A stretch of 44,491 nucleotides of DNA from Methyloprofundus sp. (GCA_028599115.1 JAQRMR010000053.1:1-44491); one strand, 5' to 3'. Counted from the stretch's first letter, positions 33,568 through 43,895 are shown. Program-made: numbers and translations. Notes: generated from the letters alone by a model not told the origin.

Positions 33568-34824
33568 TTAGTTGTTATACACAGGAAATTTAGCACATAA
33601 AGCGCCAACTTTTTCTTTGGTGTTATTAATGACTGACTCGTCATCCATATTTTCCATAACATCACACATCCATGTTGCAATATCAGTCACTTCAGCCTCT
33701 TTAAAGCCACGAGTTGTTGGTGCCGGTGTACCAACACGAATACCGCTGGTGACAAAAGGGGATTCAGGATCATTAGGAACCGCATTTTTATTAACAGTGA
33801 TATGCGCTTTGCTTAAAGCCGCATCGGCAGCTTTTCCAGTAATGCCTTTTGGAATAAGAGAGACCAACATTAAATGGTTGTCTGTACCGCCTGAAACAAC
33901 ATCAAAGCCGCGATCAATAAATACTTTAGCCATGGCTTGGGCATTTTTAATCACTTGTGCTTGGTAGGTTTTGAATTCAGGCTGTAAGGCCTCTTTAAAT
34001 GCAACCGCTTTAGCTGCAATCACATGCATTAAAGGGCCGCCTTGAATGCCTGGGAAAATATTAGAATTAAATTTTTTCTCAAGTTCAGGGTTACTTTTAC
34101 ATAAAATGATACCGCCACGAGGACCACGTAATGATTTATGTGTGGTACTAGTAACAACGTCAGCAATAGGCACAGGGTTAGGGTATAAGCCTGCAGCAAC
34201 TAAGCCAGCAACGTGAGCCATATCAACAAATAAATAAGCGCCGACTTTATCAGCAATCTCTCTAAAACGTTGCCAATCCCAAATACGAGAATAAGCGGAA
34301 AAACCAGCCACTAATACTTTTGGTTTGTGCTCTAAAGCTAAACGCTCCACTTCATCATAATCAATCTCACCTGTTTCAGGATGTAAGCCATATTGAATAG
34401 CGTGATAGATCTTTCCGGAAAAGTTAGGTTTTGCACCGTGAGTTAAATGTCCACCGTCAGCTAGACTTAGGCCCAATATAGTGTCGCCAGGCTGAATAAG
34501 GGCCATAAAAACAGCCATATTCGCTTGTGATCCAGAGTGCGGCTGTACGTTTGCGTAATCAGCAGCAAATAATTCTTTAGCGCGGTCGATCGCTAGTTGC
34601 TCGGCTTTATCAACAAATTCACAGCCACCGTAGTAGCGTTTTCCTGGGTAGCCCTCAGCATATTTATTGGTTAGTTGAGAGCCTTGTGCTTCAATAACGC
34701 GAGGGCTAGTGTAGTTTTCTGACGCAATCAGTTCAATATGATCTTCTTGGCGTTGATGCTCTTCCGTAATCGCTTGAAAAAGTTCATCATCAAAGCCTTC
34801 AATAGTCATAGATTTTGTAAACAT
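33568..34824 (-). CDS. glyA: serine hydroxymethyltransferase
   Basis: SHMT interconverts glycine plus methylene-tetrahydrofolate with serine, the entry reaction of the serine cycle. A 418-aa PLP enzyme with '[19 protein letters not shown]', '[14 protein letters not shown]', '[18 protein letters not shown]', the lysine in '[16 protein letters not shown]' and '[23 protein letters not shown]'. AGGAG precedes the ATG at a good distance, so the first Met is right, although a second in-frame ATG follows five codons later. It is 42 bp after the glycerate kinase gene and downstream of mtdA, which makes a serine-cycle operon. Confidence 0.97.
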   Translation of the reverse strand: MFTKSMTIEGFDDELFQAITEEHQRQEDHIELIASENYTSPRVIEAQGSQLTNKYAEGYPGKRYYGGCEFVDKAEQLAIDRAKELFAADYANVQPHSGSQANMAVFMALIQPGDTILGLSLADGGHLTHGAKPNFSGKIYHAIQYGLHPETGEIDYDEVERLALEHKPKVLVAGFSAYSRIWDWQRFREIADKVGAYLFVDMAHVAGLVAAGLYPNPVPIADVVTSTTHKSLRGPRGGIILCKSNPELEKKFNSNIFPGIQGGPLMHVIAAKAVAFKEALQPEFKTYQAQVIKNAQAMAKVFIDRGFDVVSGGTDNHLMLVSLIPKGITGKAADAALSKAHITVNKNAVPNDPESPFVTSGIRVGTPAPTTRGFKEAEVTDIATWMCDVMENMDDESVINNTKEKVGALCAKFPVYNN

Positions 34825-34866
34825 GCAGTGCTCCTGAGTGCGTAATATAAGTGCGCTATATTTATT

Positions 34867-36213
34867 TTATAAGTTGGGTTGGATTAAAAGTATTTGCAAA
34901 TCAGCAACGTTTGTACCTGTTGCGCCTGTTACTAATAAATCCTGAGATTCTTTTAATGCGTAATAACTGTTATTATTCGCTAAATATGTCTCTGGTTCAA
35001 TCCCTGCTGCAAGTAAGCGGGAAAATGTTTGTGTATCAACGATGCCACCAGCGGCATCGGTAGGGCCGTCACGGCCATCTGTACCGCCACTTAGAAAGAC
35101 CCATTCAGCATTTAAATGATGTTTTTCTGCTGCAATGGCAAAAGCAAGAGCCATTTCTTGGTTGCGACCACCCAAACCACTTCCCTGTATGGTGACAGTT
35201 GTTTCACCACCAGCAACAAAGGCTAATGGCGCTGATGTCGGCTGACTTAATTTTTGCTTAATAAATAGTACCCAATCTTCTGCGACTATTTTCGCCTCGC
35301 CTGTCAGTGCGGTACTATAAACTTCTGTTGTATAGTCTAAGTTTTTAGCATGGCTAGTAATCGCATTAAGGCTAATGATATTGCTACTAATCAAGCGATA
35401 ACTAGTTTGCCTAAAAAAAGCTGCATTTTTTTTAGGTGTTTCTTCGGTAATCAGTTTAATTCCATCTTCTAAGTGCTGTTTAATGCTACTAGCTGCTTTT
35501 TCCCATAAAGAATATTTTTCTAAAATAGTCTTTGCATCAGAAAAACTGCTTGGATCAGGAACAGTTGGGCCACTTGCGATGGTGCTGAGGTCATCGCCGA
35601 GAACATCCGATAAAATTAAGGTATGTAGCTCAGCAGGTGCGGTTAATTTTGCTAATTGTCCGCCCTTTAAGCGAGATAAATGCTTGCGTACACAATTAAG
35701 CTCATTAATTGTTGCTCCTGAACTTAATAACAGATCAGTTATAGTTATTTTTTCTTCTAAACTGATGTTACCGGCAGGGTAAGGCAGTAGTGCGGATCCG
35801 CCACCAGATAATAAAATAAGAACTAGTTCATTCTCTTTTGCTTGCTGAGCAATTTTGTATACTTGGTTAGCTGCTGTAAGCCCTCGTTGATCTGGCAAAG
35901 GGTGGCCTGCGCTAAGTACAGTGGTATTTTCAATGCTGAAAGCATTCTCAGTATTGGTAATAGCTAGGGAGTGTGAGCTTAATAACTGAGGCGGTATGAT
36001 TTCTTGTGCCGCTTTTGCCATGCTGCAAGCTGCTTTACCGACAGCAATTAAATGAATTTTTTGCCACTCCTTAGAAGCTTGGTGCTGAATAATTAGTTTA
36101 GCATCCTGAGCAGATAGCTCTTGTTTGACTGCTTGATAAGGGTCAGCAGCTAAAATTCCTGATTGAAAAATATCCGAGGCATCTTTACGTAAGTTAGTTA
36201 AGTTAAAAGTCAT
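34867..36213 (-). CDS. gck: glycerate 2-kinase (GckA, MOFRL family)
   Basis: A 448-aa kinase of the MOFRL/GckA class that phosphorylates glycerate to 2-phosphoglycerate, the serine-cycle form. Signatures: 'VGKAACSMAKAAQEI', 'AGHPLPDQRGLTAA', 'LLSGGGSALLPYPAGNISLEEK', 'NELNCVRKHLSRLKGGQLA', 'LSDVLGDDLSTIASGPTVPD' and the C-terminal MOFRL stretch 'GGRNQEMALAFAIAAE', then 'LSGGTDGRDGPTDAAGG'. It is unrelated to GlxK/GlpK-type kinases. It starts 9 bp after mtdA and is followed by glyA, supporting the pathway role by context. Confidence 0.95.
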   Translation of the reverse strand: MTFNLTNLRKDASDIFQSGILAADPYQAVKQELSAQDAKLIIQHQASKEWQKIHLIAVGKAACSMAKAAQEIIPPQLLSSHSLAITNTENAFSIENTTVLSAGHPLPDQRGLTAANQVYKIAQQAKENELVLILLSGGGSALLPYPAGNISLEEKITITDLLLSSGATINELNCVRKHLSRLKGGQLAKLTAPAELHTLILSDVLGDDLSTIASGPTVPDPSSFSDAKTILEKYSLWEKAASSIKQHLEDGIKLITEETPKKNAAFFRQTSYRLISSNIISLNAITSHAKNLDYTTEVYSTALTGEAKIVAEDWVLFIKQKLSQPTSAPLAFVAGGETTVTIQGSGLGGRNQEMALAFAIAAEKHHLNAEWVFLSGGTDGRDGPTDAAGGIVDTQTFSRLLAAGIEPETYLANNNSYYALKESQDLLVTGATGTNVADLQILLIQPNL

Positions 36214-36222
36214 TGATAAAAT

Positions 36223-37080
36223 TTAAGCCATTTCTTTGGCAAGTTTGAAAATCAATTCAGCATCAAAAACTTGCTTATTGTCTTCAAATAATTTTTCTAT
36301 ACACGCACGGTGGAGTGCGAGTTTTAACGTACCAAAACCAATAGCCCCCCAGATGATTTTTCCGTGGCGCTCTAGGCCTTTATCCATCATGTCTGTACCA
36401 CCTATTCCTAAAGGTGGAGTAGCATTAGCATCAGCAATCATTTCTAATTGTGAGTTGTTTTCCCAGTGCTCGGCTTTTAGTAGTTCAACACCCGCGGCTC
36501 CTGTTGCTAAAATAATTTGCGCATCATTGACTGCTGCAGCACGATCATCAATATTACGTGCTTCAATTGGGGTTAATTGAACGCCAAAGCGCTTTTCCAT
36601 GTTGGTGCAGGCTTGTTTGGCTTTTTCTAATTTGCGAGAGGTGATGCAGACTTCAGCGCCTTCTTGAGCAAGCATAACTGCAGCTCGTTGACCTACTGGA
36701 CCTGTTCCAGCAAGAACCACTGCTTTCTTACCTTTTAGAGAGCCGCTACTAGCTAGTTTTGCAACCGCTGCTGCTGCTGTTGTATTACTGCCGTTGCTAT
36801 CTAGCATGACTGAGACTTGGAAACCCGGAAAGAAATAAGATTGAACAGCTTCAAAGAGAGCTTGCCCTGCTTCCATGTCACTGCCACCGACAAAAATAGC
36901 TGTATTTTTTTTAGCTTTAGGGGGACGCGTGAAAATAGTTCCTTCGACTAAAGAGCGAATATTCTCAGGGCTTAGATTAGCATGGCCGATAACATGATCA
37001 GCGCCACCATCATAGGCGACAACGGTATCAAAAACAGAAGGGTGGGTGTCGGTATCAAATTGGAAAAGCAGTTTTTTCAT
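36223..37080 (-). CDS. mtdA: MtdA, NADP-dependent methylene-H4MPT/methylene-H4F dehydrogenase
   Basis: MtdA oxidises methylene-tetrahydromethanopterin and methylene-tetrahydrofolate with NADP, and marks methylotrophic C1 metabolism. The sequence closely follows Methylobacterium MtdA as I recall it: 'KKLLFQFDTDTHPSVFDTVVAYDGGADHV', 'MLDSNGSNTTAAAAVAKL', 'KAVVLAGTGPVGQRAAVMLAQEGAEV' (nucleotide fold) and 'DANATPPLGIGG'. MtdB is different at the N-terminus. The ORF-track start is a TTG eight codons upstream; the ATG at 37078-37080 gives the family-like 'MKKLLFQFD' start and 285 aa, though neither has a clear ribosome site. First gene of the mtdA-gck-glyA operon. Confidence 0.94.
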   Translation of the reverse strand: MKKLLFQFDTDTHPSVFDTVVAYDGGADHVIGHANLSPENIRSLVEGTIFTRPPKAKKNTAIFVGGSDMEAGQALFEAVQSYFFPGFQVSVMLDSNGSNTTAAAAVAKLASSGSLKGKKAVVLAGTGPVGQRAAVMLAQEGAEVCITSRKLEKAKQACTNMEKRFGVQLTPIEARNIDDRAAAVNDAQIILATGAAGVELLKAEHWENNSQLEMIADANATPPLGIGGTDMMDKGLERHGKIIWGAIGFGTLKLALHRACIEKLFEDNKQVFDAELIFKLAKEMA

Positions 37081-37135
37081 TGGTGGCTTGGATGTTTGTG
37101 ACAATAATGCGTTTAAATATGCGCTAAATCGCGCT

Positions 37136-37141
37136 ATTATA
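37136..37141 (-). promoter_or_regulatory. candidate -10 element of the mtdA operon
   Basis: A perfect minus-strand TATAAT lies about 55 bp before the mtdA ATG. No good -35 is seen 16-18 bp upstream. Next to it on the downstream side is a GCGC-x6-GCGC palindrome that could be an operator. Confidence 0.4.
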
Positions 37142-37248
37142 CCTTATAAAAATAGAGTTCATCCTGATTTGAGATCTGTAATAAAGCAAAAGACTCAGAT
37201 GAATGATTTGTGCCGATGAAACGAAAAGATTATTAAATAGGAAATTAG

Positions 37249-38241
37249 ATGAAGACACCAGTAAATGTCGCTGTTACTGGGGCAGCCGGACAAATTAGTT
37301 ACTCTTTATTATTTCGACTAGCCTCTGGCGAAGTGTTTGGCGATGATCAGCCAATAATATTAAGATTACTTGAAGTAACACCTGCCCTACATCGTTTAAA
37401 TGGTGTTGTTATGGAGTTAAATGATTGTGCTTATCATTTGCTGCAAGAAATTGTTCCTACAGATGATGCGTTAGTCGCGTTTGATAAAGTGGATTACGTA
37501 TTTTTGGTGGGTGCTAAACCTCGTGGCCCAGGTATGAAACGTAATGACCTTCTAGAATGCAATGCGGCTATTTTTTCTGCACAAGGGAAGGCATTAAATG
37601 CCGTTGCAAATAAGAATGTTAAGGTGCTAATTACCGGTAACCCTGCCAATACCAATGCCTTAATAACGCAACGCAATGCACCGGATTTAGATCCTAAGTG
37701 TTTTTCAGCAATGAGTATGCTTGATCATAATCGAGGTATCGGGTTACTGGCAGAAAAGTGTCATGCGCGAGCTGAAGATGTGCGTAACATGATTGTTTGG
37801 GGTAATCACTCTGAAACCCAATACCCAGATTTAACGCAAGCGACGGTAAAAGGCAAAAGTGCTTTATCTTTAGTTGATGATGAGTGGGTTGCTAAAGAGT
37901 TTGTACCTACGGTTCAGCATCGTGGTGCAAAAGTGATTGAAGAGAGAGATGGTTTATCAAGTGCAGCCTCTGCTGCTAATGCAGCTGTCTGTCAAATGCG
38001 CTCATGGACGATTGGCACAGCAAAAAGTGATTGGAGCGACTGGATCAGTATGGCCGTTATTTCAGATGGCAGCTACGGTATTGAGAAGGGCTTATTCTAC
38101 TCATTCCCCGTTACAGTTTCACCTGAAGGGCAGGTTGCGATTGTTCAGGGCTTGGAGACAAGTGAATTTAGCCGTCAATGTATGGTAGAAACTGAACAAG
38201 AATTAAAGAAAGAGCGTGATGCAATTGCGCATTTACTTTAA
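37249..38241 (+). CDS. mdh: malate dehydrogenase (cytosolic type)
   Basis: A 330-aa NAD-dependent enzyme interconverting malate and oxaloacetate. It has '[18 protein letters not shown]' (dinucleotide fold), the mobile loop '[15 protein letters not shown]' (Arg substrate contacts), '[13 protein letters not shown]' and the catalytic His in '[13 protein letters not shown]'. These features fit the group shared with eukaryotic cytosolic enzymes, not the E. coli type. It is divergent from mtdA over 168 bp and joins the serine-cycle genes in oxaloacetate/malate handling. A strong terminator follows. Confidence 0.96.
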   Translation: MKTPVNVAVTGAAGQISYSLLFRLASGEVFGDDQPIILRLLEVTPALHRLNGVVMELNDCAYHLLQEIVPTDDALVAFDKVDYVFLVGAKPRGPGMKRNDLLECNAAIFSAQGKALNAVANKNVKVLITGNPANTNALITQRNAPDLDPKCFSAMSMLDHNRGIGLLAEKCHARAEDVRNMIVWGNHSETQYPDLTQATVKGKSALSLVDDEWVAKEFVPTVQHRGAKVIEERDGLSSAASAANAAVCQMRSWTIGTAKSDWSDWISMAVISDGSYGIEKGLFYSFPVTVSPEGQVAIVQGLETSEFSRQCMVETEQELKKERDAIAHLL

Positions 38242-38259
38242 AATTTTTAGCTAGGCATG

Positions 38260-38286
38260 AAAAGGCGGCTTAAAGCCGCCTTTTTT
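38260..38286 (+). terminator. intrinsic terminator after mdh
   Basis: AAAAGGCGGCTT, AA(A) loop, AGCCGCCTTTTTT: GC-rich stem with a T run, between the convergent mdh and inositol-phosphatase genes; usable both ways. Confidence 0.93.
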
Positions 38287-38300
38287 GTGCGTTTAAAAAA

Positions 38301-39065
38301 TTACATCAGGGTTAGCAACTCTTTGAGTACTCCGCCATTGCTTGCCAATATTTGCTTAGGGAAAATTCCATCATTGCCTTGGAAATCAGTGACTGTACCG
38401 CCAGCCTCCAAAAGAATAAGCGCGCCCGCAGCAATATCATAAAGGTTTAATTCTTGCTCCCAAAAAGCATCGATTTGCCCGTCAGCAACTAAACACATAT
38501 CCATAGCAGCAGAACCAAAACGGCGCTGCCCAGTTGTTCTTTGAGCAATTCGGCAAAAGCGCTCTAAATTATTTTCTTCTAAATAAGAGCGTAAGCAAGC
38601 AAAGCCGGTGCCTATCATCGAGTTAGCTAAATCAGTTTCAGTAGAAACGCTAATTTTTTTACCATTCTTAAATGCGCCTTTATTTTTTTCAGCACAGTAA
38701 TAATCATCAAGAGCAGGTGCAAAAACAGCTCCCATAACAAGTTCACCGTTAATCTCTAAGGCAACACTAATAGACCAAAAATACTGCCCTTTAGCGAAAG
38801 AGTGAGTGCCATCGATTGGATCGACGATCCAGCGGTTATCCTGAAATTCTGTTTTGCCGCTTTCCTCTCCCCAGAAGCCATACTCTGGAGTTTGCTGTGC
38901 TAATTCTTTTTGTAGGAACTTTTCCACAGCAACATCAGCTGCAGTCACAAAATCTCGTGGGCTTTTTTGTGAAACTTCCAAGTTTTGTAAGTCATTGAAA
39001 TGGCTTAGGGCAATTTCACCCGCTTGGCGGACAATATTTTCAAGTATATTAAGGGTGATAGGCAT
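38301..39065 (-). CDS. inositol-monophosphatase family phosphatase
   Basis: A 254-aa lithium-sensitive-type phosphatase. The metal-binding motifs are present: 'DFVTAADVAVEKFL', 'FWGEESGK' (Glu), 'RWIVDPIDGTHSFAKG' (D-P-I-D-G-T) and the C-terminal 'WEQELNLYDIAAGALILLEAGG' (W-x-x-x-x-x-x-x-D-x-A-A). The family includes SuhB, histidinol-phosphatase (HisN) and others. The 'HSFAKG' and 'ELNLYDIAAG' variants fit the HisN-like group as well as SuhB, so I do not name the substrate. It is convergent with mdh and transcribed away from the palindromic element upstream. Confidence 0.87.
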   Translation of the reverse strand: MPITLNILENIVRQAGEIALSHFNDLQNLEVSQKSPRDFVTAADVAVEKFLQKELAQQTPEYGFWGEESGKTEFQDNRWIVDPIDGTHSFAKGQYFWSISVALEINGELVMGAVFAPALDDYYCAEKNKGAFKNGKKISVSTETDLANSMIGTGFACLRSYLEENNLERFCRIAQRTTGQRRFGSAAMDMCLVADGQIDAFWEQELNLYDIAAGALILLEAGGTVTDFQGNDGIFPKQILASNGGVLKELLTLM

Positions 39066-39426
39066 AAATAAAATTGATGGATTGGTTGGGAATTAGCGAT
39101 AAAGTATAGCATACAAAGCCTTACAGTTGATTTGGGTAACTTCTCATTATCCACAGGATCGAACTCTTGAATAAGTGGAACGCAGGTCTTTAGCCTGCAT
39201 TGATTCAGCGGCAGGCTAAAGACCTGCATTCCAGTACCCGTTGATAATGAGAAGTTACTGATTTGGCTTGATGATCAGCCTTTGAGATGGATATTATTTC
39301 TCTTATGCCTTGATGGAAAATTTTATTTAAGATATATTGAATCGCAATATTATGTAGCATACTGCCTGTTTGGCGGTATAAATTATAAATTGATAACGCC
39401 TAAGTTATCGAGAAGTGAGGCTGTTA
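39066..39426. other. 361-bp intergenic region upstream of pckA
   Basis: The first part holds the start region of the phosphatase gene and the nested palindromic element listed separately. The remaining 170 bp before pckA is AT-rich, with no ORF, no terminator and no strong promoter hexamers that I can support, apart from the GAGG ribosome site of pckA. Confidence 0.6.
39136..39258. repeat. nested palindromic element upstream of pckA
   Basis: Outer arms GTAACTTCTCATTATC (39136-39151) and GATAATGAGAAGTTAC (39243-39258) are perfect 16-bp inverted repeats. Inside, GGAACGCAGGTCTTTAGCC (from 39177) and its partner ending GACCTGCATTCC (39232) form a 22-bp inverted repeat with one mismatch around a 12-nt loop. 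The plan is the same as the element at 30364-30473, but the sequence differs. The inner motif looks like a dispersed intergenic repeat. Confidence 0.8.
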
Positions 39427-41007
39427 ATGAGTGGATTAAATGCAGAAGATTTGGGGCTAAAACGAGTCGCAAATGTCTACCACAATTTGAGTTACGATGA
39501 GTTGTTTACACACGAAAATGCTAACAAGGAAGGCAGTGTGGCAACAAGTGGATCTATGATGATTGATACTGGGAAATTTACGGGACGATCGCCAAAAGAT
39601 AAATATTTTGTTGAGCAATCTCCATCAAAAGAGCATATTTCATGGGGGGATATTAATAAGCCAGTTTCAGCTGAAATTTTTGATGAGCTTTATGATGATG
39701 TTATTGAATATCTTTCTGGTAAAGATATCTATGTAACAGACGGATTCGCTGGTGCTAGTGATAAAACACAAAAATCTGTACGCTTTATTACCGAATTTGC
39801 TTGGCAATCACATTTTGTAAAAAATATGTTTATTCGCCCAGAAGGGGCGCAAGTAGATGAGTTTTCTCCTGACTTTCGTGTTTATAATGCGAGTCATTTA
39901 AGTAATGCTAAATGGGAAAAGCATGGTTTAAACTCTGAAGTTTTCGTTATTTTTAATATTGAAAAAAATATTGCCATTATTGGTGGAACTCAGTATGCAG
40001 GTGAGATGAAAAAAGGCATCTTTACCATGATGAATTACTGGTTACCATTGCAAGGCATTTTATCGATGCATTGTAGTGCTAATGTGGGCAAAGAAGGTGA
40101 TGTAGCCTTATTTTTTGGTTTATCAGGCACAGGTAAAACAACCTTATCTACTGATGCTGAACGCGAATTGATCGGTGATGATGAGCATGGTTGGGATGAT
40201 GACGGTGTGTTCAATTTTGAAGGCGGTTGTTATGCCAAAACAATTGATTTATCGAGCGCAAGTGAGCCAGAAATTCATGCAGCTATTAGGCGTAATGCTT
40301 TATTAGAAAATGTCGTTGCTAATGCAAATGGTGAAGTAGACTTTTCTGATGTTTCTAAAACGCAAAATACACGTGTTTCTTACCCGATTGATCATATTGA
40401 TAATCATCGTGCCAGTTTGCAGGCAGGGATACCAAAAAATATTATCTTTTTAAGCTGTGATGCATTTGGAGTGTTACCTCCAGTCTCTAAGCTAACAAAA
40501 GAACAAGCAATGTACTACTTCCTGTCAGGCTATACAGCAAAAGTTGCCGGGACTGAACGGGGCATAACTGAGCCTGTAACGGCTTTTTCTGCTTGTTTTG
40601 GTGAGCCTTTCTTTCCATTGCATCCCACGGTTTACGCGCAAATATTAGGCGACAAAATGGAAAAGCACGGAGTTAATGCTTTTCTAGTGAATACTGGTTG
40701 GGTTGGTGGCGGCTATGGTGTCGGTGAGCGTATGAGCATTAAAGGCACACGTGCTTGTATTAATGGCATCTTGAATGGCAGTATCAATAAATCTGAATTT
40801 GTTAGCACACCTTTTTTCCAATTAAATATTCCAACAACTTTGGATGGCGTTGATAGTAACTTACTGAACCCTAGAAATGCTTGGAAAGATAAGGACAGCT
40901 ATGATGTAACAGCCACTAAATTAGCTGGGATGTTTGTAGAAAACTTTAAAAAATATACAAATGATGACAATGGTTTTGACTATACAAAAGCAGGGCCACA
41001 GCTTTAA
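39427..41007 (+). CDS. pckA: phosphoenolpyruvate carboxykinase (ATP)
   Basis: Converts oxaloacetate plus ATP to PEP and CO2. The ATP-type signatures are seen: '[12 protein letters not shown]', '[28 protein letters not shown]' (P-loop), '[24 protein letters not shown]' and '[20 protein letters not shown]'. The ORF-track GTG start is replaced by the ATG at 39427, which has GAGG six bases upstream, giving 526 aa. Together with mdh nearby it provides malate-oxaloacetate-PEP interconversion. A palindromic element lies upstream and a terminator downstream. Confidence 0.96.
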   Translation: MSGLNAEDLGLKRVANVYHNLSYDELFTHENANKEGSVATSGSMMIDTGKFTGRSPKDKYFVEQSPSKEHISWGDINKPVSAEIFDELYDDVIEYLSGKDIYVTDGFAGASDKTQKSVRFITEFAWQSHFVKNMFIRPEGAQVDEFSPDFRVYNASHLSNAKWEKHGLNSEVFVIFNIEKNIAIIGGTQYAGEMKKGIFTMMNYWLPLQGILSMHCSANVGKEGDVALFFGLSGTGKTTLSTDAERELIGDDEHGWDDDGVFNFEGGCYAKTIDLSSASEPEIHAAIRRNALLENVVANANGEVDFSDVSKTQNTRVSYPIDHIDNHRASLQAGIPKNIIFLSCDAFGVLPPVSKLTKEQAMYYFLSGYTAKVAGTERGITEPVTAFSACFGEPFFPLHPTVYAQILGDKMEKHGVNAFLVNTGWVGGGYGVGERMSIKGTRACINGILNGSINKSEFVSTPFFQLNIPTTLDGVDSNLLNPRNAWKDKDSYDVTATKLAGMFVENFKKYTNDDNGFDYTKAGPQL

Positions 41008-41039
41008 GCTGAGTTGTTTGATTTAGGTGCAAGATATAG

Positions 41040-41077
41040 AAAGGGAGAGCTAATTGAGTTTAGTTCTCCTTTTTTTA
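41040..41077 (+). terminator. intrinsic terminator after pckA
   Basis: AAGGGAGAGCTAA pairs with TTTAGTTCTCC (one mismatch) around a short loop, followed by six T. Confidence 0.82.
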
Positions 41078-41158
41078 TTTGTTGGCTAAGATTTAAATAG
41101 AATGCGGATAATGTTTATTCGTAACAATTAGTTTTTAATATTCTTTAGGAGAAAATTG

Positions 41159-42172
41159 ATGGCGATTAAAATTGCAATTAATGGGTATGGTCGTATTGGG
41201 CGTAATATCGTGCGTGCAGTGTATGAAAATAATCGTACTAGCGAAATAAAAGTTGTCGCTATTAATGATTTAGGTGATGCTGAAACAAACGCACATTTAA
41301 CGCAATACGATACAGTACAAGGAAAATTTCCTTTTGAAGTGAGCGTAGAAGGGGACTATATTGTCATTAATGGCGATAAAATTCGCGTTTTTGCTGAAAG
41401 AAACCCGGCTGATATTCCTTGGGGGGAAGTTGGTGTTGATGTGGTTCATGAGTGTACAGGTATTTTCAATAACAAAGAAAAAGCCTCTGCACATATAAAA
41501 GCAGGCGCTAAAAAAGTTATTATTTCTGCACCAGGTGGTGAGGATGTTGATGCAACGATTGTTTATGGTGTGAACCATGACATATTAAAATCATCAGATA
41601 CTGTTATTTCTAATGCATCATGCACAACAAACTGTTTAGCACCTTTAGTTAAGCCACTCATTGACGGTATTGGTATTGAATCTGGTTTAATGACAACCAT
41701 TCACTCTTATACCAATGATCAAGTATTAACTGATGTATATCATAAAGATTTACGTCGCGCACGTTCTGCAACGCAATCAATGATTCCTACCAAAACAGGT
41801 GCAGCAGCGGCTGTAGGATTAGTTTTGCCTGAAATGAAAGGAAAGTTAGACGGTTTTGCAATGCGTGTACCAACCATTAATGTATCAGTTGTTGATTTAA
41901 CGTTTGTTGCTTCAAGAGCAACAACCATTGAAGAAATTGATTCATTACTAACAGCGGCATCAGAAGGTCCATTAAAAGGCGTTTTAAATATCAACCGTAA
42001 ACCGCTTGTTTCAATGGATTTTAATCATGATGCGGCTTCATCAACGTATGAAGCAAGCTTAACTAAAGTCACTGGCGGTACTTTAGTGAAAGTTTTATCT
42101 TGGTATGACAATGAGTGGGGCTTTTCAAACCGTATGATAGACACCACTATTGCACTAATGAATGCAAAGTAA
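41159..42172 (+). CDS. gap: glyceraldehyde-3-phosphate dehydrogenase (type I)
   Basis: A 337-aa enzyme oxidising glyceraldehyde-3-phosphate. It has the N-terminal '[17 protein letters not shown]' fold, the active-site Cys in '[17 protein letters not shown]' (about residue 150), the partner His in '[10 protein letters not shown]' and '[12 protein letters not shown]'. The ORF-track start is a TTG one codon before the ATG; the ATG has AGGAG 7 bases upstream and is preferred. It is not the erythrose-4-phosphate type (Epd) by its 'LAPLVKPL' wording. It is followed by pyk with a terminator-like stem between. Confidence 0.95.
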   Translation: MAIKIAINGYGRIGRNIVRAVYENNRTSEIKVVAINDLGDAETNAHLTQYDTVQGKFPFEVSVEGDYIVINGDKIRVFAERNPADIPWGEVGVDVVHECTGIFNNKEKASAHIKAGAKKVIISAPGGEDVDATIVYGVNHDILKSSDTVISNASCTTNCLAPLVKPLIDGIGIESGLMTTIHSYTNDQVLTDVYHKDLRRARSATQSMIPTKTGAAAAVGLVLPEMKGKLDGFAMRVPTINVSVVDLTFVASRATTIEEIDSLLTAASEGPLKGVLNINRKPLVSMDFNHDAASSTYEASLTKVTGGTLVKVLSWYDNEWGFSNRMIDTTIALMNAK

Positions 42173-42201
42173 TATTTCTGACGCATTTTAAAGGTACACT
42201 A

Positions 42202-42248
42202 GGGTTAGTTTATTGAGGCGCAAATGCTTTAGTAAGCTAACCCTTTTT
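42202..42248 (+). terminator. terminator-like stem between gap and pyk
   Basis: GGGTTAG pairs with CTAACCC, with patchy pairing inside a 28-nt loop, followed by TTTTT. The loop is long, so this may be a partial terminator that lowers pyk expression relative to gap. Confidence 0.55.
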
Positions 42249-42279
42249 ATTTTCTGTTTTATAAACTATGTGAATTGAT

Positions 42280-43737
42280 ATGACTGCATTAAGAAGAACT
42301 AAAATTGTCGCTACCTTAGGCCCTGCAACAGATGACCTAGAAGTGCTTGAAAAACTATTTTATGCGGGTATTGATGTTGTACGTTTAAATTTTTCCCACG
42401 GAAAAGCACAAGATCATATTGATCGAGCAAAACAAATCCGTGCGATGGCTAAAAAAACAGGGCGTAGAGTAGGTATTCTTGCCGATTTACAAGGCCCTAA
42501 AATTAGAATTTCACGTTTTGCAAACGATAAAGTTTGGTTAAATGAAGGTCAGTACTTTGCTTTAGATATTAATTTAGGTGAAGAAGAAGGTGATTATGGG
42601 CAAGTGGGAATTACTTATGAGCCGCTTTCGCGTGAAGTAAAAAAAGGTAGCCGATTATTATTAGATGATGGGCGTATTGTTTTAGATGTTGATAAGGTCG
42701 AACAAGGCAGAGTGAGTTGTACTGTTGTTGTGGGTGGGCAACTTTCTAATAATAAAGGTATTAACTTATTAGGGGGAGGCTTATCTGCAGCGGCTTTAAC
42801 AGACAAAGATAAAAAAGACATTAAAACCATTGCTAAAATAAAAGCGGATTTTGTTGCTATTTCTTTCCCGCGTTCTGCAAAAGATATGCATGAAGCAAGG
42901 GAATTGTTAACGGCGGCAGGATGTGATGCAAGCCTTGTTGCGAAAATGGAACGTGCAGAAGCGATGGAGGTAATGGATGAAATTATTTTGGCATCTGATG
43001 TGATTATGGTTGCGCGTGGGGATTTAGGGGTAGAAATTGGTGATGCGAATTTACCTGCTGCTCAAAAACGCTTAATTAAGCGTGCAAGACAGTTAAATCG
43101 AGCTGTTATTACCGCGACACAAATGATGGAGTCTATGATTGAAAATCCTATCCCTACTCGTGCAGAAGTGTTTGATGTTGCCAATGCTGTGGTTGATGGC
43201 ACGGATGCTATTATGTTATCTGCAGAAACTGCGATGGGAAAATACCCGGTACAAACGGTAGAGGCAATGTCGCGTGTTTGTGTAGAAACAGAAAAGCAGC
43301 GGAGTGTTCGAGTTTCCAAGCACAGAGTTGATATGCAATTTGAGCGTGTTGATTTAGCCATTGCTATGGGAGCGATGTATATGGCTAATCACATGAATAC
43401 CCAAGGTATTATTTCTTTAACTCAGTCGGGTTCAGCACCTTTATGGATGTCACGAATTAGCTCAGGTTTGCCTATTTTTGCATTTAGCAATCAAGAGGCA
43501 ACCTTAGGCAAAGTGACTTTATATCGAGGGGTTATCCCGGTCTATTTATCCTTAAAATCGACTGACCAAGCTATATTAAATCAATCGGCATTAAAAACAT
43601 TAACAGATTTAAATTATGCTCAGGTAGGTGACACTTATATTATTACCCAAGGTGATTTAAGTAATAAGTCTGGTGGTACGAATGCTTTAAAAGTTATTTC
43701 AGTTGAGGAAGATGAAAAAAAGCAGGCGACATCGTAA
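42280..43737 (+). CDS. pyk: pyruvate kinase
   Basis: A 485-aa glycolytic enzyme converting PEP and ADP to pyruvate and ATP. Motifs: '[13 protein letters not shown]', '[14 protein letters not shown]', '[11 protein letters not shown]', '[18 protein letters not shown]', '[13 protein letters not shown]', '[11 protein letters not shown]' and '[17 protein letters not shown]' (the catalytic Thr/Glu surroundings). The C-terminal domain (about 355-480) is a standard allosteric domain. It is downstream of gap on the same strand. A weak CCCTT/AAGGG stem follows the stop without a T run. Confidence 0.96.
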   Translation: MTALRRTKIVATLGPATDDLEVLEKLFYAGIDVVRLNFSHGKAQDHIDRAKQIRAMAKKTGRRVGILADLQGPKIRISRFANDKVWLNEGQYFALDINLGEEEGDYGQVGITYEPLSREVKKGSRLLLDDGRIVLDVDKVEQGRVSCTVVVGGQLSNNKGINLLGGGLSAAALTDKDKKDIKTIAKIKADFVAISFPRSAKDMHEARELLTAAGCDASLVAKMERAEAMEVMDEIILASDVIMVARGDLGVEIGDANLPAAQKRLIKRARQLNRAVITATQMMESMIENPIPTRAEVFDVANAVVDGTDAIMLSAETAMGKYPVQTVEAMSRVCVETEKQRSVRVSKHRVDMQFERVDLAIAMGAMYMANHMNTQGIISLTQSGSAPLWMSRISSGLPIFAFSNQEATLGKVTLYRGVIPVYLSLKSTDQAILNQSALKTLTDLNYAQVGDTYIITQGDLSNKSGGTNALKVISVEEDEKKQATS

Positions 43738-43786
43738 TACCCTTTTATTAGGTAAGGGATTGAAAAAAAAACGGAATTATTTTTTA

Positions 43787-43795
43787 TGATATAAT
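43787..43795 (+). promoter_or_regulatory. extended -10 promoter of the small secreted protein gene
   Basis: TGATATAAT is an extended -10 (TGn plus a perfect TATAAT) lying about 100 bp before the start codon. The nearest -35-like TTGAAA is too far (24 bp spacing), which fits an extended -10 promoter that does not need it. Confidence 0.5.
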
Positions 43796-43895
43796 TTACT
43801 AAGTATTTAAAACTTTAGGTACGGAAGTGAGTGAGTATATTTAGACACCCACTTTAAATTACAATAACAATTAATTAACGAGGTTAATTTTTCTA

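Noticed and set aside
43744-43760. CCCTT...AAGGG stem after pyk
   Set aside because: Five base pairs and followed by A-rich, not T-rich sequence; not a credible intrinsic terminator.
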